Shown: one piece after another, positions 20,489-32,500 of the stretch | Layout: every line of letters starts with the position of its first letter | Position numbering within the stretch: position 1 is the stretch's first letter | NCBI GenBank assembly: GCA_012295275.1 | Contig: CM022666.1 | Coordinates: 16,134,272-16,166,771 of the forward strand | Length of the DNA stretch: 32,500 bases | Direction of reading: 5' to 3' | Source of the DNA: Chrysomallon squamiferum | Lineage: Eukaryota; Mollusca; Gastropoda; Neomphalida; Peltospiridae | Notes under the pieces: model-generated | What the model was told of the DNA's origin: nothing | Database searches by the model: none | The model's input: the letters and a program-made list of their open reading frames with translations, nothing else | Made by a program: the position numbers and the translations under genes

Positions 20489-21539
20489 TAAGATATAAAC
20501 ACACAAATACACACAACACCCACACAACCAGAACATGAAACTAATAAAAACAAGCATGTTAAAGTAAAATCATATCCAGCATTTATTGCACTTCATTAGC
20601 GTACAACTTTTAGCCCAGCGATTGCCACATGTTTAATTCCGACAACAGCGACGACATCATGGAAGACAAACACTCGACGCCAAAGGGCACACTCTAAAAA
20701 CAGTTAGCACCAGGCCTAGAGCTTTATTTGTTGATAAGACTTCAATCAAAGTTTTATTTGCTGGCGTTTACTTTCGAGCAGGTCTCTGCTTAACACGCTC
20801 ACACGGTTATCGAGCTCGTTAATCGGATTACCCGTTCTAACCTTGGACTAATCGCATTGGCGAGGTTTTTGAAATACAGACAGTGGCCCGTAGTGCTGTT
20901 CGTCCAGAAACTGAAGAGAGCCGCAAAGCAGAACATACATACAGTGAACAGACAACTCGACAAAAGAAACACAAACTAATTTAATAAGTTCCGTTTGATC
21001 GTACAATTACTACTAGTTTTTAACGAGGTACCTAAGTCAAAGGACATAATGGAACAACAGTTTTGACCACAAACGACCCATCCTTTAACAGTATAGAGTA
21101 CGGACGATAATAGCAATAGTAGTTGTTGTAGCAGTAGTAGTAGTAGCAGCAGCAGCAGCAACAGTAGGCAGTACATTAGCAGAAGTAATATGATGATGTT
21201 GATTGTATTAACAGTAATATTATTTACAGCAGGCATTATGATATTAATATTGTATAATACTGTTGTGCATTGAAAGTTCAGTATAAATTAATAATAAAGA
21301 CGGCAATGATATCATTCAATTTATCTCACATTTACCAACGTAATGATTCGTAGTTATAATCACTGCAAATTAAAAAGTATTCGTTGTCCATGAATTAAGA
21401 AAGCGTCTCAATGATGACAGTGATAAATGATTCGCAGTAACAGGAGTCATAATGACGTAATTACTTCTGTTGTTGTCAACAATTATCAGTTATTTCAGCT
21501 CAGTTTGTTGTGTTCGACTGCGCGCGTTAATTACATGTT

Positions 21540-21755
21540 AGCAACTCACGTTACAAACACACGTTCAAAAATCACGTTTCCATCATTCGTTTCAAAGTTG
21601 TAATATCACATTACAAATACACCGAACGACCTCACCTTACTAACCCTCTTTACGTCATGAAGACAAGTTACCAACTCACGTTACAACAACTCACATTGCT
21701 GACACGTTAAGAAATCACGTTTCAAAAACGTTACAAAGTTACATTTCAAACTTAA
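21540..21755. repeat. Degenerate cluster of TCACGTTACAA-like motifs
   Basis: TCACGTTACAA or close variants recur at about 21546, 21570 (TCACGTTTCC), 21605 (TCACATTAC), 21677, 21713 (TCACGTTTC) and 21728 (ACGTTAC). Spacing is irregular, so this is a loose repeat and not a clear tandem array. Confidence 0.5.
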
Positions 21756-21925
21756 AGAACATTGTGGCTAAAACAGTAACATAATAACAGTTGAAAAAAA
21801 AAAAATAATAATAATAATAATTGTCATGTACTATTGTGTTTCAGTATGTGATATTGTGAACAACATTCACTGATCTACACTGACTACCAAATAATTAAAA
21901 AAAATAAGTAAATAAATAAACAAAA

Positions 21926-21928
<3 letters not shown>

Positions 21929-22019
<91 letters not shown>

Positions 22020-22045
22020 AAGAAGAAGAAGAAGAAGAAGAAGAA
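21929..22045. repeat. (AAT)n-(AAG)n compound microsatellite
   Basis: About 20 AAT units followed by about 18 AAG units. Confidence 0.95.
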
Positions 22046-23559
22046 ACAAAAAATAAAAAAGATGTTGCAATATTTAACAGATATTCATTCTGCGACTAAA
22101 ACAGTGAAATAATTGAAAAAAAAAAAAAAAATTATCAACTATTATTACATTTCATTCGTACACTGCTGTACAAACTTAACTTGTGCACGACATTCAACCT
22201 ACACACGTTACAAAAAAAAAAAGAGAAAAAAAGACGTTACAGAAGTGAAAGGATGTTTAATCGACACGCAGAGGCTAAAACAAACAGCTTCTCATTGACT
22301 GAGATCACTCACGTCTTAACATGTCACTCCGACTGTAATCAGAACTCAAAACAACCCCGCTACTTCGCATTAAACGCGAATTTCAGTCGCTTGAATTTAC
22401 TGCCCATGTCACCATCGAAAAGCCCCTCACTTAATAATGTCTATTTGAAATGTCGGACGTTACTAACAAGGGCTGATGGCAAAGGATTACTCGTGTCGAC
22501 AAATATTGATCGCAGTTTGAAACCGGATTGGATAGGAGCAAATTGTGTTTAACGTTCTGATAGAGAAAATATTTCATACGTTTTGTAACGCGACATACAG
22601 CTCGAGTACTGTTGTCTTTCAGATGATAATTTAGTGTTATTATCAACATTATCATCATAATCATCATCTTTGTTGTTCATCATCTCCATCTTCTTCTTGT
22701 TATCATCATCATCATCATAGTTATCATTATCATCATCATAAAAAAAAGATTGGCTTCCTCGCGGATCAGTTCCTATCATTTGTGTACGGAGGCAAATTGG
22801 AAGACATTAAAAATTAATTATGAATTATATCATTTTATTTACGAAAATCATTTTTTATTCTGCTGAACTGAAGCACTGAAGATAAATTAATAACGTTACT
22901 CATACTTCTTGAGTCAGAACAATAGCAATTTTTTGTTTTTTATTTTTAATACTTTTTATTTGTAAGGTATAAAATTAACGCATATAATTTCGTAACATAG
23001 GAAATATAATTATAGAACATAAAATTCCATTTACTTTATCTAATTTCATGGGCTGCAGGTTTTTGTTGTTTAAAATTGTTTTACTATTAACAAAACGTAT
23101 CACACCTCCACGTGTATCATATTCACGGGACAGCACAATCAAGCAACAATAGTTTAGTAATCCGGGAATAACCGATAATCTGTCTGATATAGAAACTATG
23201 ACGAAGATAAAACCTGCGCACTGATACGAACGATACTTGAACATAATTTCATCAGACGAGTGATTGATTACATCGATAATTTTGAAACGTTTGACAATTC
23301 AGCTGTCACGTTTAATTAAACAATCAAAGAGTGTGTAGTATTTTCTCTGCGCTTGTTTCTTCAGCTACAAGATTTTATTTTCAGTGTTTCACAAACGTGT
23401 TCTTTCTTGTTTTTGTTTCTTCTTGTTTTTTTTATTTCTTACTGTTTTTGTTCTTCTGGTTTTTGTTAAGTTTTTTTTTGTTTTTTATTCTTGTTTTGTT
23501 GCTGCTGTTGTAGTTTTAGTTTTATTTCATTGCAGTGCATGTGGTAGTAATGATAATAA

Positions 23560-23850
23560 CACAAACAGTAGTATAAACAGTAAAGTATTATTATTATTAT
23601 TATTATTATTACTAAAAGTAGCAGCAGTAGTAATAATAACAGTATTAATAGTTGTAGTAATAGTACTAGTGGTAATAATAGTAAAATAAGCAGAAATAGT
23701 TATAACAACAGTAGTAGTAGTAATAGAAGTAGTAATAGTAATAGTAATAGTAGTAGTAGTTGTAGTAATAGTAAAAGTAGTAGCAGTAAAACTAATAGAC
23801 GTAGTACTAAAAATGCTACAGTAACAGAAGTAGCAGTAGTTGTTGTTTTA
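23560..23850. repeat. Degenerate TAG/TAA/CAG trinucleotide block
   Basis: ATT units followed by about 250 bp of mixed AGT, AAT and CAG triplets. Confidence 0.8.
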
Positions 23851-23905
23851 TACTCGTTGTTCTGTCTATGTTTAGTTACATTTCTTGTATTTAATAAAGT
23901 TGGGT

Positions 23906-23990
23906 TTAGGCCAGTGGTTAGAGCAAGCGTCTGCCAGTGAAACTAAATGTGCAGAGAGAATCATTCTTGTTCCAAACTGTAACCTACTAT
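23906..23990 (+). mobile_element. Possible tRNA-derived SINE remnant
   Basis: TTAGGCCAGTGGTTAGAGC (23906-23924) resembles the A box region of tRNA-derived SINEs, and TTGTTCCAAACTG (23967-23979) resembles a decayed B box at suitable spacing. No clear target-site duplication or tail was seen. Confidence 0.4.
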
Positions 23991-24070
23991 TTAAGAAAGT
24001 GGGTTATATATATATTGTTATCAATTATAAGATTTTTCTAAAATATCCATGTCTTTAATTCACAGAAGAA

Positions 24071-24085
24071 ACACCAGAGGGCGCT
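24071..24085 (+). promoter_or_regulatory. CTCF-like motif ACACCAGAGGGCGCT
   Basis: Matches the core of the CTCF consensus CCASYAGRKGGCR except at its first base. It lies in intron 1 beside a long AAAT tract. Motif match only; occupancy is unknown. Confidence 0.35.
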
Positions 24086-24087
24086 AA

Positions 24088-24223
24088 TGAATAAACAAAC
24101 AAATAAATAAATAAACAAATAAATAAATAAATAAATAAATAAATAAATGAGTAAATAAATAAAATATTTAAATAAATAAATGAGTAAATAAATAAATAAA
24201 TAAATAAAATATTTAAATAAATA

Positions 24224-24254
<31 letters not shown>

Positions 24255-24255
24255 A
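24088..24255. repeat. (AAAT)n microsatellite
   Basis: About 165 bp of AAAT units with internal higher-order repeats (GAGTAAATAAAT and AAATATTTAAAT variants). Confidence 0.9.
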
Positions 24256-24953
24256 AAAGTAAAAGTAAAAAAATAAAAGTGTGATGACGCTTAACTTTAA
24301 ATGTACCGAGCTGACACTAAACTTTCACGAGTCTTTCGTTTATTTATTTTATTGTCATTTCTCCCTTTTCATGTTTTCTTCTTTTGTCTTCTTCTTCCTT
24401 TATAACAACACTCAATTCACTGTCTAACTGTTAACATTTGGCTGAATTAAAAACTAATCACAAATGAAAAGCTGAATGCAGTTTACAGTTATTTATTTGG
24501 ACTATACACATATATACATACACACAAATACACCCACATAAATCTCCTACACAGTATATTAATATAAAGTTAATTCGGTCTTATCTTCATCTGTTGACAG
24601 TTCGACTGATGTATACAGGTAAAAGACTTTTTAGAATGCGTGTACAAAACTCTGATTAACCAGTTCATAGTTGGATGGATAATTTGAGGAAACTGTATGT
24701 GTATGGGAACACTGTTATTCGTCTTTGTTTGCTAAGTAAATTTAACTAATTAGAAACTTTTTGTACGGTTTTTAACGCATTACCGTTATAACATTTAAAA
24801 CACTGAAATTAAGTTAGAAAGTAAACAACAATCTTCCGAATTAAAATTAGTATAAAAAATAATAAGAAAATAACTGGGTTTTTTTGTTGTTGCAGTTCAT
24901 CTTTTAAGTCTTAAAGTCTTACGTCTTTGGAATGTTCTGAGGTATAAAGTCAT

Positions 24954-25075
<122 letters not shown>

Positions 25076-25746
25076 AGGACGGTAATTTAAGATTGCTAAT
25101 TAGTTTACTACACACTTTATCTTTTAATAAACAAGTAAATAAATAAAACATGAGGTTTTATTTGATGTTGGTGTAACGCACTAGGGTGACGTTAACCCGT
25201 GACTGACTGCAGTTCAAGTTTTTCTTTATTTTCAGTGATAAACATCAGTCAATAAGGTAAACAAATAAACAAATAAAACCAAACAAACATCGATATTGAA
25301 ACGTGAGGAGCAAGCAATACACAGTCACTTCACCTGGAAAGAGGATATCACGTGACTTCTATAATTTATACGTTAAAGAAGGAATACCATTGTATTCTGT
25401 GGCCTGAGAAAAACAAACAAACAAGTAAAACCGAAATAAAAAAATAATACGACTTTAATTTATAATCAACTTCCCGTTATCGACAAATTCGACTGGTTCT
25501 ACTCGCCTACAGTCGATTTTAAACGTTGCGGAACATATCCTCGGTTCCCGGTCTTCTAGGAAATTGGTTTCGCGGAAAAGTGCAATTAACGAGAACACGC
25601 TGATCGACAGAGTTTGTTCATCGCTGTCATAATCTTTCTCCCGTACTGACCCAAACTGCCGCTGCTCAAATAACAATTAATTCCATACGTTATTAAACGT
25701 AAGTCAAACACTGACAGCGCAGAGTTAGAGCGATAGCAAGCCGTCG

Positions 25747-25752
<6 letters not shown>

Positions 25753-25841
<89 letters not shown>
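25753..25841. repeat. (CT)n microsatellite
   Basis: About 88 bp of pure CT. Confidence 0.95.
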
Positions 25842-25843
<2 letters not shown>

Positions 25844-25991
25844 ATAGCAGATTTATAACGCCAACAACAACAAAAATATGTAATAATAACTGAACAAAAT
25901 GGCGTGCTGTTTTGTTGCTATACGTCGTTTCGTTATTAATATAAGGCTGGATGGCAAAAATATAATAAAACAAAACAAACAAACAAACAGA

Positions 25992-25995
25992 CAAA

Positions 25996-26042
<47 letters not shown>

Positions 26043-26044
26043 AA
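25992..26044. repeat. (AAAT)n microsatellite
   Basis: About 12 AAAT units. Confidence 0.95.
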
Positions 26045-26635
26045 ACTAAATTTAATATCAAAATGAAATAAAATCTTTCTTTGTGTTACTAAACATGTAT
26101 TCAATCATTCTGTAGGGGAAAAGAAATGTCTATGATGCAGATTTATTTTTCCTGTTCCAATTACACCCTTTCAGTAATGAGTTAATAAACGTGATATTTT
26201 GTCCCACCCATTTACAGCAGTGTGATTTATTACTGTATTTTTTTAAATTTTAATATCCCATGATGCGCGTGCAAAGCAATACAACTCGTAACTTTTTTGT
26301 CTTCATTTTTTTTTTGGCTGATTTCCTGAAACAGTGAAATAAATTTAAAATCTTCTTCTTCAGTTAACAATATTATACTTTTTTTTTTTTTTTTTTTTTT
26401 TTTAAAGTTTTCTTCACCTTTTTTGACAATTAACAATGATATTCGAAATTTAAATTATTCAATATCTGTTGCTTTATGGTCTGTGTTCGTTATTATCACT
26501 TCACAGTGGTAATATATTTAGATATAAAGTTTTAAAATTAAAATGTTTTTTGTCCTTGTTTTCAAATAATCGTGGTACAAATGTACAAAGTCCAAGTATT
26601 CCAAGAAGACTGCTAGTTAAGTAGAGTTTATAACA

Positions 26636-27141
26636 GCTTCTACTACAACTTCTACAACTACTACAACTACTACTACTGGCGCTGCTGCTTCCTCTACTAT
26701 ACTGCCACTAGTATTGCTACTACCTCCGCTACCACAACAACTACTACGCCATATTACGACTGCTGTACTGTTATTATAGTTATTACTACAGCTACCACTA
26801 GTGTTACTACTACTACTACTATTACAGCAACGACTACGACTGCTACTAATACTGCTGCCTATAACTACTATACCATATTATCGCTGCTATGCTATTATTA
26901 TAGTTATTACGAAAGTTACTACTAGTGCTATTATTACAGCTACTACTACAACTACAACTAGAACTACAACAAATGCTACAATTATTATTATCATCGTTAT
27001 TATTGCTTCTATTATAATTAATTTTATTATTATTATTATTACTATTCTTCTTCTTCTTCTTATTATTATTATTACTATTATTCTTATTCTTATTCTTATT
27101 ATTATTATTATCATCGTTGTTACTGCTTCTATTATTATTAA

Positions 27142-27188
<47 letters not shown>

Positions 27189-27206
27189 TTATTACTATTA
27201 TTATTA

Positions 27207-27248
<42 letters not shown>

Positions 27249-27290
27249 GTTGTTGTTGTTGATGCTGCTGTTGCTGTTGTTGTTATTATT
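26636..27290. repeat. Long degenerate TAC/ACT/ATT trinucleotide block
   Basis: About 650 bp moving from CTAC/ACT triplets to ATT and then GTT. It yields long Ile-, Leu- and Thr-rich frames on + and Asn-rich frames on -, none of them real genes. Confidence 0.9.
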
Positions 27291-27792
27291 AACATTTCAG
27301 CTGTGATTAGTTTAACTGCTAATGCTGGTGTTATATAAGACGTTTTCTATGCATATTTAATACGAGTTTAAAAGCAAATGGATGTGAAATGAAATCATAT
27401 AATGACTGGTTGTGAATTCTTAATGATGGTTTGGAGCTCACTGACAACGCCCCGTGCTGCATACGTAACTGTTAATAATTATTATTATCTCGAAAATAAT
27501 GTATCTGTCGAAGCTAATACTTAACGCGTTTATTGTATTGTTCTTTCATTTCCCATTGAAAAGGCGCTAAGTGCAAAATCCGACAGTGGGCGTTTGTAAA
27601 CTGTACTAATTAATTTTTTTCTTTTTCTTCTTTTTTCTTTATGACATTTTCAAAGTGCACGAATTGTATGTGTGTGTGTGTTTTTTTATTTTTTATTTTT
27701 AATTATTATTATTATTATTATTTTTATTTTTATTCATTAAATTGTTATTTTTATTTATTTCTCTTCCGCATCGTTTTCAGAGTTATATTTTT

Positions 27793-28002
27793 AAACGCGT
27801 CGAAGACAGTCACGTGATCAGCTTTGTTTGGCGCGAACGTGTCGTGCTGTGATGTATCGGACAGAAGCTGACAGTGACGTAGAACCGAACTCGACAAGCG
27901 GAGAGGAACGAGTCCGGTGAAATCCGTGACCTCGTGTCGGCGGGTCTAATGCAGTTCCGAGAAAACCCGAGACAAACCTTGCTACCGATCACTTAGAGTC
28001 GA
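27793..28002. promoter_or_regulatory. Small CpG-rich patch with CACGTG, in intron 1
   Basis: I count about 23 CpG dinucleotides in about 210 bp, in a locus otherwise poor in CpG. An E-box CACGTG lies at 27811-27816, with a TGACGT half-site nearby. It could be an alternative promoter, an enhancer or a young insertion. No coding frame is convincing. Confidence 0.35.
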
Positions 28003-28040
28003 TGTCAACAAAGTATACACAATCTACAACAGTGACAGGA

Positions 28041-28195
28041 ATCTGCCAGCTTACAGACCCACACATACAGACAGACATACACACATATGCATACAAAGAG
28101 GCGAACACAGCTAGCTACACAGTGACACACACACATACACAAATATACACACACCAACGTACACACACATATACGTACAGACACCTGCATATATA
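28041..28195. repeat. ACAC/CATA compound microsatellite
   Basis: Degenerate ACACATA and ACAGAC units. Confidence 0.85.
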
Positions 28196-28360
28196 AATTG
28201 TTTGTTTTTAATCCTCATTTCACAGATACGTTTTAACTGTAATAATTAAACTATTAATTTGTAAATCAAGAAAGTCAAAAATACGAACAGACAAAATTAT
28301 ACCACACCCGTTAATTGTAAAACATAAAAATGATCTGTATTTATTACTATAAAAGGAAAG

Positions 28361-28395
<35 letters not shown>
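28361..28395. repeat. Poly(A) run of 35
   Basis: Uninterrupted A tract. No SINE or LINE body was recognised upstream of it. Confidence 0.9.
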
Positions 28396-28396
<1 letters not shown>

Positions 28397-28485
28397 GAAG
28401 TCGATGAAAGTTTTCCATAACATGGAAGAAAAGGAAGTTGGGTAATGGAAAATATTCCTAGCTATTTCATTTTTTTCTTTCGGTT

Positions 28486-28528
<43 letters not shown>

Positions 28529-28531
28529 TTA
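28486..28531. repeat. (TTTA)n microsatellite
   Basis: About 11 units. Confidence 0.9.
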
Positions 28532-29089
28532 TGAAATAAAAGTTAGTATATAAAATAAGATAATGATAAACAAAAACAAATTAACATAACCAAATAACAT
28601 AAAAAATAACAACAAAACTCAACAACAAAAAAACAAAAAAAAAAAAAAAAAAAACAAACAAACAAAACAAACGAGCACCCACACAAATAAACACGCAAAT
28701 AAATAAATAAATAAAAGAAAGATCTAAATTCATCCATTAGTTATAGGTAATAATATGACGTTATAACAAAACATCGTAGACAGGGACAGGATTAGAACAA
28801 ATCACAAAAAGGAAAGGTAAGGAAATTGTTTGAAATCCAAATTAAAACGTGCGCAGTAGAGCACAGACCTTCTACCTTCAGTAGAACCGTTAATTTATTT
28901 ATTTACCAAAGCTGATAATAAAAGAGAATCAAAACTGTAATTAAAAGCTTGAAATGTGCTTTTATTGTAAAGATTTTGACTCAGTGTTTGTTTATTCATT
29001 TATGTATTGTGTGTTTATAGTTATTTATTTATTTATTTATTTATTTATTTTGTTCAGTTTAAGATGACTAATCTCTGGGATTAGAGCAC

Positions 29090-29129
29090 GATTTGTTTAT
29101 TTATTTATTTATTTATTTATTATTATTAT

Positions 29130-29214
<85 letters not shown>

Positions 29215-29216
29215 GT
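29090..29216. repeat. (TTTA)n-(ATT)n-(ACT)n-(ATT)n compound microsatellite
   Basis: Four consecutive tracts. The ACT block (about 29131-29178) sits between two ATT blocks. Confidence 0.95.
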
Positions 29217-29795
29217 TCTGAGAAAATTGTTCTAGCAAAAATAAAAAAAAAATAAAAAATGAAAATGGAGATAAAATTTTGTAGAAATTTTGAGCGGCAA
29301 TTTTTAAATTCAATCCGAAAAGTTTTCACGTGTCCAACATCATTTAAGATGAAAATGATTTACACTTTAATTCACCATCAGTAATTACAATAATCAGCTC
29401 GGAAAACATAAATTGTCTTCAGGAAAAAAACTGTTGTTATTTTTTTTATTTTTTTTTGTTCACACAATCTGTGTTAAACTTTGTCTTTCTCGGCATGTTT
29501 CAGTGTTCTAACGACGACGTAGGGGGAGAGTTTAGTTCATACCCACGTGACTTTCTGCGCTGCTGCAGTTCACTGAGATGTATGGGTTTGTCCACGCTCC
29601 GTGCTGTCTTAGAGAGCAACAAAGCAGCAGAAGCGATTCTTCACTCCAGACGTAACCAACATTTCAACTGCTGATCAGTCAGTATGCATGTCCTCTCTTT
29701 TATTTAGATCACAGTGCTTCGCTTGTAGTTATATGTATATGTATGTGTGAGTATATAGATAGATATATAAATAGATACATACATACATACATAGA

Positions 29796-29802
<7 letters not shown>

Positions 29803-29888
<86 letters not shown>
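29803..29888. repeat. (GA)n microsatellite
   Basis: About 86 bp of pure GA. Confidence 0.95.
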
Positions 29889-29890
<2 letters not shown>

Positions 29891-31160
29891 AAAAGTTCCA
29901 GTGGAATCATAACTCTTCAATTACCTGTGAACTAGATTGTTAACATACCTTTAATTATATCTCTGCTAATTTATTACACATATTTGTAATTACCTACATA
30001 CTAACATATTCCATTTTTACTTGAAAAAAAAAAAAAAAAAAAAAAAAATAAATAAATAGCTAAGAAATTGGATTAGTCCTGTGTGTGCTTCCCATTTATC
30101 AAAATCTATCTTGTACGGTGACAGTGACGTCATCAGCTAACTTTTTTTCCGCCATTCTGGAGATTTTGGTTGAAGACGGGAGGCAGCTTAGTGTAGAGGT
30201 TTGACTTAAACCAACGAGGCGCGAGTCATTTCGTTGTGGACAATACTGATAATAATGAAAAAGCAAATCCGCTTTATCAAGCAGCGTCTTTACTTTTTTT
30301 TTTTTTTTTTTTTTAATTACAAATAAGCAACAAGAGATGATGTTTATGTACCTTCCCGACAGTATGAAGCGTCGTTATTTTAAAAAAAAAAAATAATAAT
30401 AATATTAAATTATTCAAAAAGATTCTTTTATGTCGTAAGTCAACTGTTTTACGTTTTCGTTGACAAATTTGGTCAGAGTCTGTTATTACAATTTATGTTA
30501 TCAGTCCATTATCATCTTACAAATACTTCACACTGCGACGTAGTGTTTTTTAGTTACAAACTCTGTTTTTTCTAGATATTCTAACGTGATTCCTTGATGA
30601 AGAAAAAAAAAATCTCTTTTACACGGCGAAGAAAAAAGTAGAAGCGTGTGTCTCAGAATAAAAAAAAAAAAAAAAAAAATTTTTTTTTTTCGGATCACTT
30701 CTATATTAAAAATTAGGATTTTCTGCTGATAGTCATCAGCAATTGACAACCACAATCATAACTTGACTACTGGTCACGCCATCATAGTTTATATACAAAG
30801 TGTTCTTATTAACAGAAACGTCATTTTTGATTTTTTTAAATAACGTTGCGAACTGGCAGATGTGGAGGGATTTATTACAAACATGACGTCATTTTCCTTA
30901 TTATGACGTAGCAATGGAACCACAACATGGTTATGATCGCTGAAATTCTCAAGCATTTTCAATTATTGCTACTCCCTAATTTCCCGAACTAAACCAGGTT
31001 CTATCGGAAATGTTTAGCGTTAGCTAGTGTTGATTTAATTTATCTCTCTTGTTTCAGTTCCCTGGAGAACAAAAATTCATTTGTTGTTACAAATTGCTAT
31101 ATAACCGTCAAAATTCAGACCAAATTAATAATATTAATTGTAATAATAAAATATAACATT

Positions 31161-31262
<102 letters not shown>

Positions 31263-31816
31263 CTATTACAGATTCGTCTTAACCACTTTTTTATTTTATG
31301 CAGTTGACTTAACTGGTCTGCTTCGATCAACAATTACTGCTGACTTAGGATTTGACAAATTGTTCTTTCAGCCTTACAGAAGTGATACGGGGATGGGGGA
31401 GCTAGCTACCCACGGGCAATTTAAATTTAGACATTCGATATTAGCTGTGCGCATATTCTGACGTCTGTTTTAGCAGCATTGTATCGTTTCATACTGGGTT
31501 GTCACTTCTGTTTTAATTTTAGATGTAATTTCCTTGATTGTGTTCAATGCGGGTTTGAAACAAACAGCGATTATTTTTTGTTTTTTCATTTCTTGCATAA
31601 ATTTAAACGACAAACTAATGACAGAAAAATTAGCAAAAATAGTAAGAAAGATTGTATGAGAAGAAAGAAACAAAGAAAATAAATCAACAAAAACAAATAA
31701 AACAACTGAAGAGAAAGGTTTCAAAAATCAATAATTTAATTCTAGGATAAATTGTGAAAAATAATAAATCAAGTAAAAACTGCTCTTTACGAGCTGGATC
31801 AGCTTACGATAAATGC

Positions 31817-31965
31817 GTCCGTGTTTTATCAGTAATGTCCGTGTTTTACGTTTTAGTTCATTGCTTTTGTCCGCAATATTTTAAAGCATACTGAATAGGT
31901 CCGTTAAGTTATACCCTTTTAATTCAGTTAGATATGTCCGTGATAAGTTCGGTAATTATGTCCGT
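31817..31965. repeat. Cluster of six GTCCGT/C hexamers
   Basis: GTCCGT starts at 31817, 31837, 31899, 31936 and 31960, and GTCCGC at 31869. The steps are 20-37 bp, so this is a motif cluster and not a fixed-period repeat. It lies about 470-620 bp inside intron 1 from exon 1; on the coding strand the motif reads ACGGAC. Confidence 0.7.
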
Positions 31966-32076
31966 ATTTTTGTTGAATTATATGAATTAACAAAATTAAG
32001 TTGATTCTGATATTCATTTCTAAAACTTTTTAAAGAAGATATCTAAGTGTATCATCATCATTATATCATCATCACC

Positions 32077-32112
<36 letters not shown>

Positions 32113-32131
32113 ATAATTATTATTATTAATA
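32077..32131. repeat. (ATT)n microsatellite
   Basis: ATT units ending in an ATAATAATTATTATTAAT dyad. Confidence 0.9.
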
Positions 32132-32179
32132 TGAACATATATGAACTATCTTGAACATTTTCCACGTAATTAAATCTTT

Positions 32180-32250
32180 AGTTATAGACATATATATGTG
32201 TATATATATACATATATACATACATACTCACACACACATACACACACACT

Positions 32251-32285
<35 letters not shown>
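32180..32285. repeat. TATA/CATA/CA compound microsatellite
   Basis: AT, CATA and CA units in series, about 150 bp from exon 1. Confidence 0.9.
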
Positions 32286-32288
<3 letters not shown>

Positions 32289-32435
32289 TACCAGTACAAA
32301 CAATACACGAACACACATTTTATGCGAGTGACCATCAATTCTTGCACTATGTCACAACAAGGAGAACAGGGAAAACAAATAAAAATCAAACATAGAATAA
32401 AATTAAATAAATAAACAAACAAAAACAAAACTCAC

Positions 32436-32500
32436 CACATCTTGCTGGTACGTGCTGCCCCAAACTGCTGCTAGCGAGAGAAACCAGAGAGGTTTAAACA
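32436..32500 (-). CDS. Exon 1 (partial at window edge): signal peptide of the precursor
   Basis: The donor GATGTG/GTGAGT is a textbook site. In the frame that matches exon 2 (phase 0), the 65 nt read as two bases (TG) followed by 21 codons: FKPLWFLSLAAVWGSTYQQDV. This is a classic signal peptide: Lys near the start, a hydrophobic core, and small residues (G, S) before a likely cleavage near WGS/TY. The edge bases TG would complete an ATG if the next base outside the window is A, so the start codon may sit exactly across the boundary. The promoter and 5' UTR are outside. Confidence 0.7.

Noticed and set aside
22181-22552. Plus-strand frame of 123 residues
   Set aside because: It starts in an A-rich run and shows no recognisable domain, signal peptide or splice support. 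Length alone is not enough.
23906-23980. Functional tRNA gene
   Set aside because: The A- and B-box-like motifs are degenerate and no cloverleaf with a paired acceptor stem can be drawn, so it is kept only as a SINE remnant.
25455-25676. Minus-strand frame of 73 residues of fairly normal composition
   Set aside because: Tested as a possible extra exon of the precursor. There is no Cys pattern, no KR peptides, and no need for it, since exons 1 and 2 already join in phase.
29456-29674. Plus-strand Cys-containing frame after a TTTCAG-like acceptor
   Set aside because: On the opposite strand to the gene, with no partner exon or recognised motif. Probably chance in a GC-richer patch.

Overview
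The window looks like nuclear DNA of an animal, most likely a lophotrochozoan and probably a mollusc (gastropod favoured). The grounds are AT-rich sequence crowded with microsatellites, large GT-AG introns, a GT11 alpha-1,2-fucosyltransferase with metazoan architecture, and a many-copy dibasic neuropeptide precursor. The species cannot be fixed from the sequence alone.

Layout. 1-4.9 kb: AT-rich low-complexity DNA with no supported gene. 4.9-5.9 kb (+): an apparently intact type II membrane fucosyltransferase whose coding part is a single exon, with two perfect 10-bp inverted repeats just upstream. 6-10.6 kb: intergenic, with microsatellites and a ~41-bp tandem repeat carrying GTGAC...GTCAC arms. 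10.6-32.5 kb (-): one split gene fills the rest of the window. I assembled it from five exons: exon 1 at the right edge (signal peptide, perhaps cut inside its ATG), exons 2-4 (a compact ten-cysteine module) and exon 5 (a long array of short peptides, each ending at Lys-Arg). The four splice junctions have matching phases (0, 2, 0, 1) and keep one frame open. The introns (about 12.2 kb, 5.1 kb, 0.2 kb and 2.7 kb) hold mostly simple repeats, a VNTR and a few promoter-like or SINE-like patches.

The main discovery candidate is this split gene. It encodes a secreted precursor with a Cys-rich N-terminal module followed by 27 Lys-Arg-terminated copies, 26 of which end in Phe-Tyr-Lys-Arg (consensus G-x-x-D-V-S/N-S-F-Y-KR). 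I do not recognise the peptide family or the Cys module. A one-base indel in the most homogeneous part of the array splits the frame after copy 13. Because 14 well-kept copies and a tail follow in the shifted frame, a sequencing or assembly error or a recent mutation is more likely than an old pseudogene.

The two genes are convergent and about 4-5 kb apart. Nothing in the sequence links their functions.
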